NCBI GenBank assembly: GCA_021613375.1
Contig: CM038711.1
Span: forward strand, 20,855,694 to 20,919,693
Length of the DNA: 64,000 nucleotides
Direction: 5' to 3'
Source: Megaleporinus macrocephalus
Lineage: Eukaryota; Chordata; Actinopteri; Characiformes; Anostomidae
The stretch's first letter is position 1; each line of letters begins with the position of its first letter. The translations under genes and the position numbers were made by a program. The notes beneath the pieces were generated by a model. It saw only the letters and a program-made list of their open reading frames with translations, was not told the origin of the DNA and made no database searches. Positions 36,701-51,700 of the stretch are shown in pieces.

Positions 36701-39700
36701 CCTGTTTTAAGAATAGAGCCAATTCATGTTTTATGCCTCCAGGGTAAAAGCAATATAATGATCTAATCTGACATCATCACATTATGTTTACCCCTTTACA
36801 TTTGTATTGCTTTCTATTTTAATTATTACTACTGTCATAAGAACTAAATAAGAAGCACAGGAAGGCGGCCGTCTGTGAGGTTTAAGGAGTTTCTAAGCAG
36901 TGAAAAACACAAGGATCCAGGCCTGTCTGGAGCATGAGCAGTTCCAGCCTGCAGCAGCAGAGGCAGATTTAATCCTGCTCCAGCAATCAGCCAGCAACAC
37001 AGAAAAAAATGCATAATGCAAATCATCCTGAAGGTAGACTGCACAGGACAAACAAATAAACAGATCTGGGTGAGGGAAAGAGAAACAGAGAATATATTGC
37101 TCACTTCACTATTACCATAGATTACCATGCATTACTGCAGTCCAAAAACAAATGCGGTGGCAGTTCAAAGGATTTGAGTTTAGAGCAGCATGACACAATG
37201 ACTTGCTTCATTATTCAGTATGTGCTGATGATTATCTACTCTATTTTCATGACATGTTTTGCATAGACTGCTCGCCATGTTACAGAGTGTGCAAGAGACT
37301 GAAGGCATTGGCCCTATGACCTATGTATTTGTTTAGGTTTAATGTATGAATCATACAAATATGTTTTTATTTCTTCCCGTCTGAGCTTTGCCATTTATAC
37401 AAGATGAGGGTGCTGGAAGCTCCCTCAACCGCTCTCTTCCTCAAATGGCATTCAACAATGATATTTTACATTCGTGTGATGCCATTAACGGCAAAGAAGC
37501 TGGGGGTACTCAGTACGCCATTTGTGGAAAAATGGAAGGGACGTTATTTTGCATACAAAAAACTATTTGTCACAGCATACTTAGAAAACACCTTGTCTAT
37601 TTATAGCTCTGATTCGCAAAAATACATTAAACTGTTGTGAGGAATGGGGATAGTTTTGGGTGGGGCAGCTTTGAAAAAGCTGAAGTGTCCCTTGAGAAGC
37701 CCAAAGAAAGAGCTTTTACTCTAAGAAAGAGAAGACACACTCCATGCCTGTTTGGTGGGGAAGGTCCCTCAGTAGCAGGCGGTACTGCTGCTCATGGGGC
37801 TTTTCTGCTCCTCATGCATATTTCACAGTAAATAGGCAAGCACCGAGCAGGAAGATGATATGAAGCAAAAAAAAAAAAAGCATGGCCAAGAAACATCCAG
37901 AAATGTAGGGCGGATTAGCTAGCTCATCCTCTGCCATGCCAGTCAGAGCACAGCCAGACCTCGCTCTTTGTCATAGCCAGCTATTAGTCATTAAGCAAAC
38001 ATAGCTTCCAGCAGGACTACACAGGCCTTCATGATCCTCTTAAATCTTATTGAGCAGTTGTTAAAATAAAGAGGTTTAGCTGTTCACACTAAATTAAAGG
38101 TTTACTTTACATCATAGACAACGGTTAACTTTTACATTAGCCTGGAACTAGCCTAATGCATCTGCTGTAGCTGATCATAAACTACTGGAAATTGTTTTTC
38201 ATTACTGTTTACAAACAATGCAATTACAAACATCTGCTGGAGCGTGAACATTTTCTTACACACCTGTATTCTGACTGAGCTCTTGTAGCCTCTTTCTGCA
38301 GGGCCCTTATGGGCGCAAAGGGAAATTGCTTTAGATATTTTTAATTAATAGGGCAGTGTGCTGTTGGTTCTCTGTTGAAATGTTGTGACACAGTATTGAG
38401 CTGCTAGCAAGCAGAGAGGGATGAAAGGAGAAAACAATTCATACCTACACAAATGGCCTTTCTCTCTGCACAATGCAGTGCATCATGGTTACAGTACAGC
38501 ACACACTCTAAAAAATGAATCAAAGCGTTAGTAAATAAAACATAATAAAAAGAGCCCATTCTACATAAAAAACTAGGTTTGTTACATGTTTTTACATGTA
38601 TTTTTTATTTGGCTGCATTTTTAAATGCTTTTTGAATGTATAATTTTGCATTAGTGCAACAATAGACAAATTTTGAATTTAACCAATGAAAACATTTGAG
38701 CCACCGGAACGAAGAAAAGAACAGTCGTCTCCTCCCCTCCTCGATATGGAGACAGATGCATTCAGTGGGTTGATCGCATTTTCCTCTTGCACCTACTGCT
38801 ACAAATGACTGTTTTCATGCTGTTTTATACTTAGAATGAGTTAGTTACCCTTTATAAACATCATATTTCATATTTATATCCTTGCAACTGGATTATTACA
38901 GCTCGCTAGCAAATCTGTCATTATAAAAGAAAGCTGTATATAAAGGTTAGTACTTTAGCTAACTAAGCCAGCATGGAGCTCCAATAATTAGAGACTTGAA
39001 GTTCAGTCAGAGGGAGCCAGCGTCAATGCGCAAGACACAAAGGAAAAATAATAGTATTATGTGTTTCTGTTTAAATATCCATGTTTCAGCTATAACTGCT
39101 GAATAAATGATTTGTGTGTGTGTTTACACACATCTCTGTTTGTGCTGCATTTAGCTTTGGGGCTAGCTCTGTCTATGTTTTTCACACAGTTCATAATAGC
39201 ACGTAGGAATAATCTAGCCATGTAACATTTAGATACGTTGGCTGGCAAAAGAAAAGGAGAGTCATTTTGTCTACACAGTTACGAGCTATATGAGTATATG
39301 AAATATAGCTAGTTTTGGCTATTCCTTTGCCTTATGTTTGTTAGTTTGATACTAAAATACAAATAATTATGTAAACATTTCGAAATGCATTGGAAAATTT
39401 GCTAATTTAAAACACAAAATAAGACTTCTAAAGCATTATAACGAAAACAGGTGTTATCATTTAAAAGTCCATGTTGTACATTAAGTCCTATTTCCACAGA
39501 AAAGGAGTCCTTCGAGCACATTGGTCACCATTTAAAAAAGCAAGAAACTATCACATGTGTGTTTGAAAATGGTCATTTCAGAACAAACATTTATGGGACA
39601 CATGCATCGCGCAGAAGCCGGAAACACAATCCTCACTCGTTATGTGACTTCTAGGGTGAGGCAAGGCTTGATCAGCGCTGCCCAAAACTAATGGAATTCT

Positions 39701-42700
39701 GGTCATCAAGAGGAGGGGCTGCAAAAATGAAGATTCAGCAAATAAATGGCACGATGTATTCCTGTCATTCTAATTCTAGAATAGAAAACATGAATTGGCC
39801 CAATGCTTGACTGACTAAACCTGACAACTAATAGCCTTAATAAGGAAACTAGCAATCCAACCCTGGCTCATCATTTATTAGGGTACAACATTTTTTTAAC
39901 ATATTTAACATTTTTTTTTAGGATCACATGACAGAAAGATGCAGAGAAGTTAAAATCTGTTGCATGGTGGGTTACTTTGGGGAAAAAGAAGAGGATCTTT
40001 TTAAGGAATATTTGGTAGGTAAAATATTACTGTCTGCTTTAAAACTGTGTGCTAACTACTGTAATAAAACTGAAATGCTGCGTCTGAATTTTTCTATTAG
40101 GATGCTGAAGAGTAAAGATCTCGCTGGGGAGGCGATGAAGATCACGGTTAACAAAGCTGCCTGTACGTCTGACCCAGCCAGTGCCACCATCAGGATAGAG
40201 AGAACAGGCGTCCTGAGGGGACTGCATCTACCAAGGGCTTGTGCCTTGCTGATGGGTCTTATTTATGCCCTTAATCTCAGCTACCCAAGACAACGGAGGC
40301 ATACCTTTGATGTTTTTCGGAAGTTACTCTTTGAACTGGATGGACTGAAAGCTAGTCAAAAAGTAATCTGATTCCAGTAACAGCGTGTGATGATTCTGCT
40401 TGGCCATGTAGCTTATGCCACTGGGTTCCACCCATATGATTCCACCTCACATGCTGGTTACTACTGTAAAAAAGAAAGGTCCCACAATTCCATCTTCCTT
40501 CCCTGCACTGGTAGCAGGACAGCAATCACAGCTACAGATAAAGAGTTGTACAATTATCTCTGGTAATTAAGCAGGACAGAATCTTCATAAACATATGCTT
40601 ATGGTTAAAGGACAGAGCTGGCCTAGAGCCATTAGTACTGTATGCTGAGGAGGCAACGAGTGTTCTGTTTTGTGCCAGGTCTTTGCTCAAAAGCCCACAA
40701 GGAGCCGCTCAGGAGCAGTTTAATGTTAAAGATAAATGAGGAGGAGACAGGGTAAGGTGCTAAATTAAAAATGATACTCTCCTGATGGGCCCAAAGTGGT
40801 GTTTTCAGAATGGGGTATACTATGAAATGTTAATGGCCCTCGACCTCGGTGGTCCTGTGTGTTTATGCACTGAGACAGGAGGGCCACCTTGGAGGAGCAC
40901 AATCTGCAAAGCTCAGCCACATTCTGCAGCCTATGCTAAACATGAACGGATATATATGGACAGCCACGCTTAATCCCGCATAGTACACACGTGTTCACAT
41001 GAACACACAAGAACGCACATACATCCATGCACGAACAAAGTCTCTGTCTCTAGGTCTACCTCTTGTCTCTGGTCAAATAAAACTCCTCGCTGTTATTACT
41101 GAAGCTCTTATCATCATCTGGACCTTCAGTAGTGCTTAGTTGTTATTCTTCAAGCTATGGAGTGGTAACTCAATCAGCCTTCCATCAGCTAAATCTCATC
41201 AACATCTAAACCACTCGTAGAAGTGCAATTTACAAAAGGTCATATTTATCTGCAACCAGTCGGCAATCCCTAAAATACTAAAGCCACTGAAATGAAAAAC
41301 GTCAAAGACAAAACACAACTGTCTTTCTAAATAGCTTTTGTTTTCATTAAGCAACCTATTAAATCACCTGTCAAACATTATCCCAATAACAAACAAAACA
41401 AGAAGAATCTCTAAAGGGCAGGTATTACTGGTTAGTGGTATTACGTAGTAAGTTCAAAGAAACCCAAGCATCTGCAGCGGTTTAGACTCATAACCCCTGT
41501 TAATAGAGTATGATAATGAGATAAGTCAGCACCGCTGCTAGCACAGTGGAAGAGCAAAGATTAACAGATTTTTATCTGAAACGCAGTGCATATTATTCCA
41601 GCTGTATTACTAGATTAGCCGTAGGCCTGGGTCATAAAGAAACATTGCTGCTATAATTCCATGTTGCTACTCATAAACAGACATCCATTTTGATTCCCTT
41701 TCATTTGATGGAGCAATTTGTTTTCACAATGGATTTTTGCTAGTGCTTATAAATGTCTTTGTACAATTAGAGTGACTATGGCATTTCGTGTTAGGGCAGA
41801 TTCTTCCTTTACTCCTTCGTTCTTCTCCTTTTTCACTGCCTCCTATCTTGTGCTCTTCACTAGCTTGCTGCATACATATCATCAATTTTACTTTTCTAGT
41901 AATAACTGAATCATAAAAAAGATAATGAAATTCCATGTAAATAATGACAACATATAAACAGTCAACATTACATTATAAATACCATCCTAGCAATATGACT
42001 AATATATACTTATATAATATACACTTTTATATATAAATTTATATAAATTAAATTTGAGATCCTAACATTGAATCCTAAAGAGATCCAAAAGAAATCCTAC
42101 AATAATTGTATGAAAATGCTGTAAAAAATGTTTTTAAATACTTTACCTGTGTGGTAGTGAAGCAGTAGATGCTGACTGTGATCTCCTGTAATTGCAGATA
42201 GAAAGTTAGCAGTCACCTGCATGCTCTCTCCAACACCGAGAGTCCCAACTGGAGGGTCTACAGGAAACGGGCTGTGAGGAAAAGAGAAACAGAGATATTC
42301 AAAACACAAATTCACACAAACAAATAAAAAAAATATATTTACCAACCCGTATGCAATTGAAAACTGTATGAAAACTATTTGATGTTTTACCTTATGACCC
42401 ATTTTTATTGTACATTTGCACTTCATAAAGCACCACAGTGTTTCAGTAAAACTCTCTTACACAGTAATGCTGCTGTAGCATGAGCAGACTGTGGCTTGCT
42501 GTTGTCATGTTGCAATGTGCATGGATCTACCTTAAAGAGACTACTGACCCATACTTGCTTATAAAAGATCAGAGCCCAGTTGCAATTCCCTAAGATGAAT
42601 CTTAAGACTACCCTTATGGTTAAGTGTGTTTTCCCTTAAATAATCCCTCAGCATTGCATAAAGTTGCTTAACTGTTATTTCCCTTAGGATAGTTTAAGTG

Positions 42701-45700
42701 AAAAGCTAAAGAAATGGCTGTGTATGTTTTTGAGGAGGAAAATGTACCAGTGCATTTTTTTAGAGATGCTACACCAATAAAAACATTAGGAGTGCAGACT
42801 ATATATATATATATATATATGTATAATAACAATTATATGTAAACCAGTAAATACCGGTTTGTACACATTTCCACAAATCCTCCTATGAGTCAGTGTAGGG
42901 CTCTGTGCTAAAGGATTCAAAATAAGTATAATATCCATTACATTTATGACCTATATAAATAAATAAATAAATATTTCTACACTAGTACTGCATATTTAGA
43001 CTGCTGTGCTGAGTGTTGTGTTAGCCTTTCTAAAAAGAAACGTTTTATCTGAAGCTGTGAGAAGCACTGCTGCTTCATATACAGTTGATAAATGTTGTAA
43101 TTGAAATTAGAGTTGACAAGGAAGCAAATGCATTTAAACTTTCTAATTCTCTCTCCTCTTTTTTTGTGAACTTTGGATCTTCCCTTGGATATTTGTAGAG
43201 GGGCCCATTAAAAAACCTGAACACTACCACGAACACTGCTTGAGCTGGCCACCCAGAGGCTCATGAATTAAACTGGCTCAAATGCTTTCTAGGTGATTTG
43301 GAGGCATGTCCAACTAGATTTAGACACACACCTTTACTTAGGTCTGTGAGTGGTTATGTTTGGTTTTGATTCTGTAGCAACTGTAGCTAATTTGTTGGTT
43401 TTGTGGTTAATTGTGATTTGCATATGAGCGGCTAAATGTGGTTAGCATGCTAACAATGTTTTTTGTGGGCCTAATTTTGTTGAAGTGGAGGTATCAGATG
43501 TGTTTCCTTTGTAATATGCTTGTTTTACATTTTAGTTTACTGAGATTGAAGTAAATGTAAGCTGCTAATAGCCTTCCTCTATAAGTTGATCGGTCCCATG
43601 TTTTCCTTCTAAGTAAGCTAGCTACACTGTCTTTGAAGGGGATGCCAATGTTTTAATTCTTAACTTAATTAAATCGTAGATTTTTGTGAGACAGAAAAGT
43701 AAACCATAGCACATGAAATCTTAGTGCCCCATCCTTCAGTGGAACTAGTGTTTAGCCTTTCCAACTTGTAACACTAGACATGTCTGAGGCATTGTCTGTT
43801 AGTCCAGATAGAATGTCTTCAGAAATGCTTAGGGAGACTAACTCCTTGTATAAGGGATTTGTGAAGGCCTGGGTTCTGTAACTGAGGAAGAGGAAGGAAT
43901 CACGGTGAACATACTAAGGAATACTGGGGCTGTGCAGTCATTAATGCTTGGGGGCATGATTAATTTGGCAGACAGAACTTCCTGTCTTTGATGCTGGAGG
44001 AGAACATTGTGTTTCTGATTCAGTGTTTCTGACATTTAATTAAAAATCACAGGTTGTGTTACAGTTAGAGTACTGCCTTCTTTGCCTGTCGAGGGCATTA
44101 ATTTCATTGTGGGTAATGACATGGTAGGAAATCAGGTCTGTGTGATAGCAGTAGTAACATTTTATGTGTAACTTTAGAAAGAGGACCCTGGAGCAAGAAT
44201 ATTCTGTTGTTCCTGCAAGTGTTATTACATGTTCAGTGTCCAGAAATCCAGCCAGTATGACTGAGCACAATAGAAAGGGCCAAACTAAAGAGCAAATGAG
44301 AGATCTGGTCTTGTCTGGTTTAAGAGTGACAACAGTCTCAGTTGAAGAGAGTAAGAAGATGGCTAAGGGATATTATCTCTGGGACCATGTGCTTATGTGC
44401 AAGTGGACAACACCAGACCAGCCAGCTAACGGAGGAGTGGACTGTGGTAGTGCATGTTGTACTTCCCCAGTGCTTTTGGGAAAAGAAGTGATTTTCCCGT
44501 GTGCTTATTTATTTTCATGTACCCCTGCACAAAACAAAAAAGGAAATAATTTTTTGCTTAATATAATAGATGTAACAACTCGCTTCTGAAAGCTGTACCT
44601 CCACATAACATTAAAGCTTGAACAGTTGCTGATGCTCTGGCACTAATTTTACATGTTTCAACATGCAATACATGAACTCGGTTAAGATTGTTTCTTTACC
44701 TTATCATCCATTGTCACAGGGAGCTATAGATAGGTACCATCAAACTTTGAAGTTTATGATCAAGGCATATTGTGTTTGGTTTTCGGAGAACAGGGATTGT
44801 ATTATACCAGTTCTTTTGTTGGCTGCAAATGATTTAATGAATGACAGTACAGGTTTCACACACTTTGAGTCTGTTTTCGGGTATAAAGTTTCAGGACCCC
44901 TCATCTTCTTTTAAAGAATGGTTGGTCCTCAGAGTGCTTACCTCAGGTGGTTTGTGAGCCCCTTTACGACCTATCCAACAACGACCCACCCAAGGTCCAG
45001 TTTTTGGGTGAATGGGGCATTATGTGGCCCATTAATTTGCTTTCTGACTTTATGTGCCCTCAGGATGTCTCTACGAAGCAACAGAAGTATCTCTGGTTGA
45101 GGATCTAGAGGTGGAATTTCATCTGCAATTTTCCTCAAATGACTGTGATGACAAGCTGCATCAGGAGTCGGTATCTCTGAGTGGTTGTTAGGAATCTGGT
45201 TACAGCCAATGAGTGTTGGAAGGGGAAACTAATCTTCTGGTCAACTGACTCTATGATATAGCCAGAGGCCTTGTGCCCAGCTGTTTCCTTGAGCCCGGCA
45301 CATGTTTTCAGCATGTATGAAAATGCCTCACTTCGAATGTTAAAGATGTTGAGAGATCTGTTGCTCTGCTCGTCGAGTATAGCATAAACTTGAGCGGACT
45401 CCGCACACCTCAGTACACCTGGAGGTAACATCCTGATTGCTTGTCTTGTCCTCCTCCCTGCCATACTCTGAAGAAGGAGGGGAACACTTGGACCTCCATA
45501 GTGCAGGGCCTGAATGAAGGGCTGCCAGGTGATGGTCACTCTGCATTCCTTGCATTTTATTTCAACCTTACATTCTTTTGCAAAATGGTCTGTGGATGAG
45601 CAGCATCTGAAGCATATTGAATAATCTTTAAGAAACTGCTTACGTTCGTCCAGGGTCTTCTCTCTAAAGCTTCTGCACTTCTTCAGTGGATGAGGCTTTT

Positions 45701-48700
45701 TGTAGATATGGCAGAGCTTGTTAGGGTCCACTGATTTCCTAGATGTTGACACAGATGTTTTATGGACAGATATGGGTGTCCTGTTGAATCTGTCAGCTTT
45801 CTTTTTTCTGTCTGAAAAGGCTTCAGAAACAAAGAAGTTAAAGCTGGGGTCTGTACATGCCCTGGCTTCTGTCTGCACAAAAAAAGGAGAAAAAGGAGAA
45901 AAGCTGACCTGGTGCTTAAGCTTATATCTGGACCCAAACAACATCTACTTTTCCTGGAGATTATATGGTAAGCAGCAGGTTTATGTCCTTTAGCTTTTGG
46001 GGATGTTTGTTGGTCACCTTTGAAAATTTCTCGAGCTTGTTCGATGGCTTCAGATGAGCCGTATGTCTCTTCTAGTCTGTCCCAGGCCATAAAAGGTCTT
46101 CTGATGTTTGCTGCCTTTATCCTTCAAACCTGTTTGGAAGACTTTCTATTAAGCCATTTACTGAGAAGATAACATATTTATAATTCTATAATTCTCAGTG
46201 CACTGCAGGTGTTTCTGAGGTGAAAATGAAAAAGAAGGCTTGGCTATAGACCCTAGGTTGCATTCAATTGAACCAGCTTCCAGCATTTCCGCTTCAGCCT
46301 GAGCAGCATCTCTTTCTTTCTCTACTTGTAGGTCTTCAGAGGCAGCTTGAAAACGAGCTTGTTTAACCTTTAACTCGATTTCCTGCTAAGCCTAGGCTGC
46401 TCTGGCTTGGGCTGCTTCAGTTGCCCTTGCTTGAGCGATAACCAGACTGGCCTTAGAACTGGTTGATACCCTCCTTGAACGGGTAAGGAGAGATTGCATA
46501 TCCTCATTTTCTTCCTTGATATTTTTAGCACTGCTGTGGCTCCCGGCCATGATGAAGAGCTGCAGTTTAACTGATGGTCGACGTTCCACGTGATTTGCTC
46601 TCTCAACTTAAAGCTGTCTTTTTGCTGTACTGGCCTCACTAGAAATCCTAGTGCCTAGCTATTCAGTCAGCATAAGCATCTATCCAAATAACACCAGAAA
46701 AAACAGCATTTCTCTTTCTGTCATTTACTCGAACAGTCGCATTACAGACATGACAATGCAAGCATCACACAAACAGTCACAGTAAATTAGATTAACCTGC
46801 TAGTAGGTACACTTAGCTTAGCTGCTACCATCAGCGAACAAAATAAACAAGATTTATCTTAAATTATGCGTCCTTTACCTCAATATAATGACAATTTACA
46901 AATTTACTTGACAGACAATGAGTTTAACAAGTCCTAAAACATAGGATGGAGCAAGACTGTGGCAACATCAACAACCTCAAATGTTGTGTGTAGTAATGGA
47001 ACTTAAAAATTACTCCTGTTTACTTCTCACAGTAGGCTGCCACAAGGTGGCGGCACTAACTAAAACCCAAAACACCTATAGAGGGAAAAGAACAACCGTT
47101 GCTATTTTAACATGGGTCACAGCGAATGTGCAAATCACTGTTTTTAGTTTTTACTTGCATTTCAACTTTTTTGACTTAAGGTTTGTAGAAGCAGCTTTGT
47201 TGCATGTTATAGGAGTGATGCATCTCTGCAAAGAGTGGTACAGTCTCTGTTTTAAAAAAAATTATCTCTCACCTCTTTTGTGTACTAGAAGGGTTTTCTG
47301 TGATAAGCACTTGACTGGACACAGAGGAAAGTGGACTTGGTCTGGAAAATCCAAGTTGGCACGTGCCCCAATTGCCCGGATAGGGACCTCAAACTTCTCC
47401 CTCTCAGTCATAAAAATGAGTCTGTGGGGATAGTCCTACAGGAAAGACCACAGTTACACTGGTAAACTAAACTAAATGAGTATATGACCATATAACAGCA
47501 ATCCTCTACAGTACATGATGTGTTTAAATGGAAAACAATGCTGAAAACACAGCGCAGCTAATTATGAACAAATTGCTCAATTTGTAGTAGTACAGTTTTA
47601 CAATGTGCCGTTCTTATTATGATGTTCACAGGACTTCCTTATATCCTAAAATCTATTCTTTGCACCGAAGTGAAAAGTGCACATTGCACTTCATCACTGT
47701 CTGATGTAAGGAAATTACAAAATTCATGTACCTATCATAGATAATCAGATCATTAAAAGTGCTGAGAACCAAAACATGGCCTCATCTGAAGATTTGCTTG
47801 ACCCTCTGAAACCACAAACCATGTAACGAGCTTGAAATAGACTTTACATGCCACATTACACTGCACCATATTAGAAACTGTGTTGTTTGGTTGTTCTATA
47901 AACACAACATTACAACTAGGACATTCCTTTAGTGTCACCTGTAACTGGGATTTCAAAAGACACTCCAGTCTTGTTTCTTTCCTGTTGAAAGTGAGTAGTG
48001 TTGACTTTCACACTGATTAGATTGCAGTGTTGAGAGCTATAGAGACCTGCTCTGGAATGGCACTATGCTACAATCAGTATTAATGTGCCGCCATAGCAAA
48101 ACAGATTACCGGGCAACACAACAGACCACAGAATGGTAGCTAATGGGGAGAGAGTGGGCGTGGGTGGAACTTTGCGTCTCACGGGCCCCGTGTTTACCGA
48201 GGCACACGCTTGCATTGCTTGCCCACGCATTAGGCCATAATGCGAGATTTGACATTGATGTTTTACCGCAGCAAGACTCAATCAGTGACACCGGTAGGGG
48301 ACATAGAGTGTGTCTGGTTTGGTTAGTGTTAAGAAATATTATGAACAGTAGCTCCTTTTCTTACCAAGTTTAAGAAAAGCAAATGGCTTTGGGCTTAGGT
48401 ACATTTATTGCCATTTGCCATTGCACGTGGTCTTTCTCAGCTGATCTGTTCTCTCTAACTAGGTTATGTTAAGTGTTGATGAACCCAGCAATTGTAAGTT
48501 GCACAATGGACTTAGCAAACTTTCACTGCAGAAGAATTTGTGTGAGTAGGTGCATGATCCACACATGAAACAAAGCCCTTGATCAGCAGTCATAGTCATA
48601 GATTTTACATTCACTAGCAGTTAAGAGAACTGCTGATATAACTAATGTATTTACAACAGGATTTTAGTTTCCTAAGAAATCCCTGTAGGACCTTGGGTGG

Positions 48701-51700
48701 CATAAGAATAGAGTTGCAGTTAGATAGGTTTTCTGCAGATGGACAGAGAGCTAACTTTCCTCTTACTCTTTTCTCCCAAACTCTGTTCTCCTGAACTCTT
48801 CTTCGTTGGTACAAAAAAAAATCCTGACAATTCAAAAGCAAAGACGCAACCCCTTAATGCCCCAGCAGTGTCACCATCTGGAAGCAACAGTAAAGTGTAC
48901 CTTGTTCTCCTGTGGGGTGAAGAAAACTGTGAAGGTGTGGGCCATGCCTGGTGCGACTTTGTTCCATACGTCTACAGAGCTAACAACTTTGAAATACAGT
49001 GAGTCTTCCTGAACCACTTTCACCAAACGAGGAATCTGCAGGGGGGCAGAAGAACATGTATCATACCATGAGCTTTGGATAAAAAAACTGTACAGTAATG
49101 CTGAATAATGGTGTATACAATACCTTTCAGGGGGGATGTTGTGTTTCTAACTTATTTAAGTCTACTTTTTTTCAGAGGTAGTGATTGAGACCAGATGTCT
49201 AATGAGTTTAATACCTCTAAAACCTACCTCATAGAAAGTAATTACACACAATAGTTCCAAATACAAAATACAAAGAATCTGACCTAAAATAAATTCACTG
49301 ATGGCAGAAAGATATATGCAGCACGATGTAAGGTAAAATAGTGCCCATAGAAAAGTACCATTTTCAGTAGTACCCAATAGTACCACTATCATCATTACAC
49401 TCATCTGATTTGTAAATAAAATGGCGATAATAAAATGGCTGAATTGTTTTTTAGCATCACCATTGTAAAGAATCCACCACTCTGATTGAATGTGTTTATA
49501 TCTCAACAATTAAATTATGTCAAACAAAAATATGCATTTATTCTTTAATATAGTTAGTTGCAATGAAAGGATTCAGATGTGTCAAAGAGCAATATAAGAG
49601 TCTTATAATCTCAATCTAAAGATCCTCATTCTAAATTCAGAAACTGAGGAATGAAAGCTTGCAGTTTTGCTTTATGTAATCATGCAGGTCAATACTGCCC
49701 CATCATCTGTCGCACAATTTTGGTTATGTGGCTTTACGGTTTTATTGTGAAAGAAAAAGATTCAGCAGATTTTTGTGAATGATTTATATTACAGTATTTC
49801 TGTCAAACTTAGGCTCTAGGCCTGAGTTACATTTCTCAACAATAAAACTGTCCACCACCCTAAATGTATATAAACGCAATACATATTTAATAAGTCTATA
49901 ATAATAATATCTTGCTCTTTCCCCTTCTTTCCTTTCTGTTTCTCTCCCATCTCCTTTACTCTTACGTCATTTTACTCTCACACCATCAGACCACTAAGAC
50001 CTGTTTCAGTAAGGTGAATTGTAGGAGAGAGGTAAGAGGAGCTAACCTAAGGCACAGTGCTCAATTGCATTAAACATTCTCAACTGAGTTTTCTTTTAAA
50101 GCTACTGTCCACTCATTTTCATGATTCTCTTCTATTATAAATTTTGTGGTTAATTTACTTTGAACTGGCAGAGAAAAAAATATGTTTTTTGTGTGAAGAG
50201 ATGTTTTAAATTATTCTCTTTCCGTAGTTTTATTCTATTGGATTTAAGTTAGACGGGATTAAGAACAAATCAGAATTAGCAAAATGTTTACATCACCTGA
50301 ACCTCAAAAAACTGCTCCAACAGTCTTGTACGTGTATTGTAGTGTAAGTACGGGGGCGCAGAATGGCTGCTGCTTTACATTGTTTTACATTTGTTTTTTG
50401 TTTGCCTCCCGGCTGGCTGATCACATTACCATCACATTCACCAACATAGCCATTCAGAGTGTTTCCACCTGTAGTTTCTTGGCCCAGCTGCAAATCTACA
50501 TTGCAGCTATAATGCAGCCTTGGACAGGCTGCTAGAGGGATGGTGCATCTTAGCTACTGTGTTGCCTGGGCCAGCTGCTTTAATGGGGCTGCCTGAATGG
50601 TGTTTGGCTGCACAAATAAGCAGCGTTATGCAGGAGGTACGAGAACTTTTGGGCTGGCTGCCTCAGTGACTTGATGTTGTTGGACCAGCTGTTTGGCCAA
50701 CTTATTTTCTCATTATAGTTGGGACCCGTCTAGTGAGTTATTTTTTAAAAAAAGCAAGTAGCGACAAATCTAGCAACTTTCTGTACATTCCCTGGAACAG
50801 GATCAACAAAACTACCTATTAGCGAGAGCCACCGCTCACTCTGCTTCTCCTTTTCTCTGAGAGACGGAGCAGCACATTCAGCTCACAAAGACGTACATGA
50901 ACTTCCCAAATGCAAACGCAAATGCAAAGTGTGGCTAAGAACCAATCACTAGTCTGTTGTATGCACCTCCCATTTGGTTATTTCCCTTTTCTGAACTTCT
51001 GAATTTAGATTAGATCATAAATATAAACATAGTTGTAGAGATGGACCAATCTGCGTTTTTAAGCCCGATTCCGATCGCCGATCGCCTTTCAGCACGATCG
51101 GCCGATAGCCGATACCGATCTAGGGCGGGGTATACGCCACGGCAGGGCTACATGCAATTATTAGCTATTATTATCTAAACTGGTTTATTACCATGTTTAA
51201 CGAGCTCATATGAAACAGCATAATATTTTAAACAAAATTAACAGTAAATAAACAAAATAAATCAAACAAATATCCCCAATACTGCAATCATTCAATTTAG
51301 ACCCTTAATTTAAAGCAAAAAAAGCTAATTAAATAAATGCAGTAAAAACAGTCATTACATGCAGGTTATTTTAAACAACAATCTACAATTATTAGATGTA
51401 GATCTTGAATTGCTCCTGCTGTACTGTTCGTACCAGTCAGATCTGGTCTGCACGGTGTTCTGGGTTATTTGTTTTATGCTAGCTGCACGTGCTAACTCTG
51501 CTGTTTGCTGATACTCACTTTATTCAGCTGCGTGCAGTGCCGTATCTAATTAGTAGTGTTAAATGTCTTTGTCTTGGTTTCCCCACAAGACACATTAATT
51601 TTACTAATTTTACCAAACGTCCTGGATGAGTCTGTGTCACATACGACAACAGACTGACAAACTATTCTCGCGAGGCACGCGGCTTTAGTCAGTCTGTCGA

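Larger units (their letters stand above)
42272..47272. other. hydin intron holding gypsy and BEL fragments
   Basis: 5.0 kb. It includes a (TA)n run at 42801-42821, a plus-strand gypsy fragment (about 43.78-45.1 kb) and a minus-strand BEL/Pao gag fragment (45.13-46.64 kb). The micro-exon for 'GNkNAvFhIkT' was not found. Confidence 0.6.

Noticed and set aside
42555..42589. Candidate hydin micro-exon (minus strand) reading GNCNWALIFYKQ after exon 4
   Set aside because: The residues begin GN-N like the missing piece and have acceptor and donor (cttag / gtatgg), but 35 nt leaves phase 0 while exon 5 needs phase 2, and the rest does not resemble the family.
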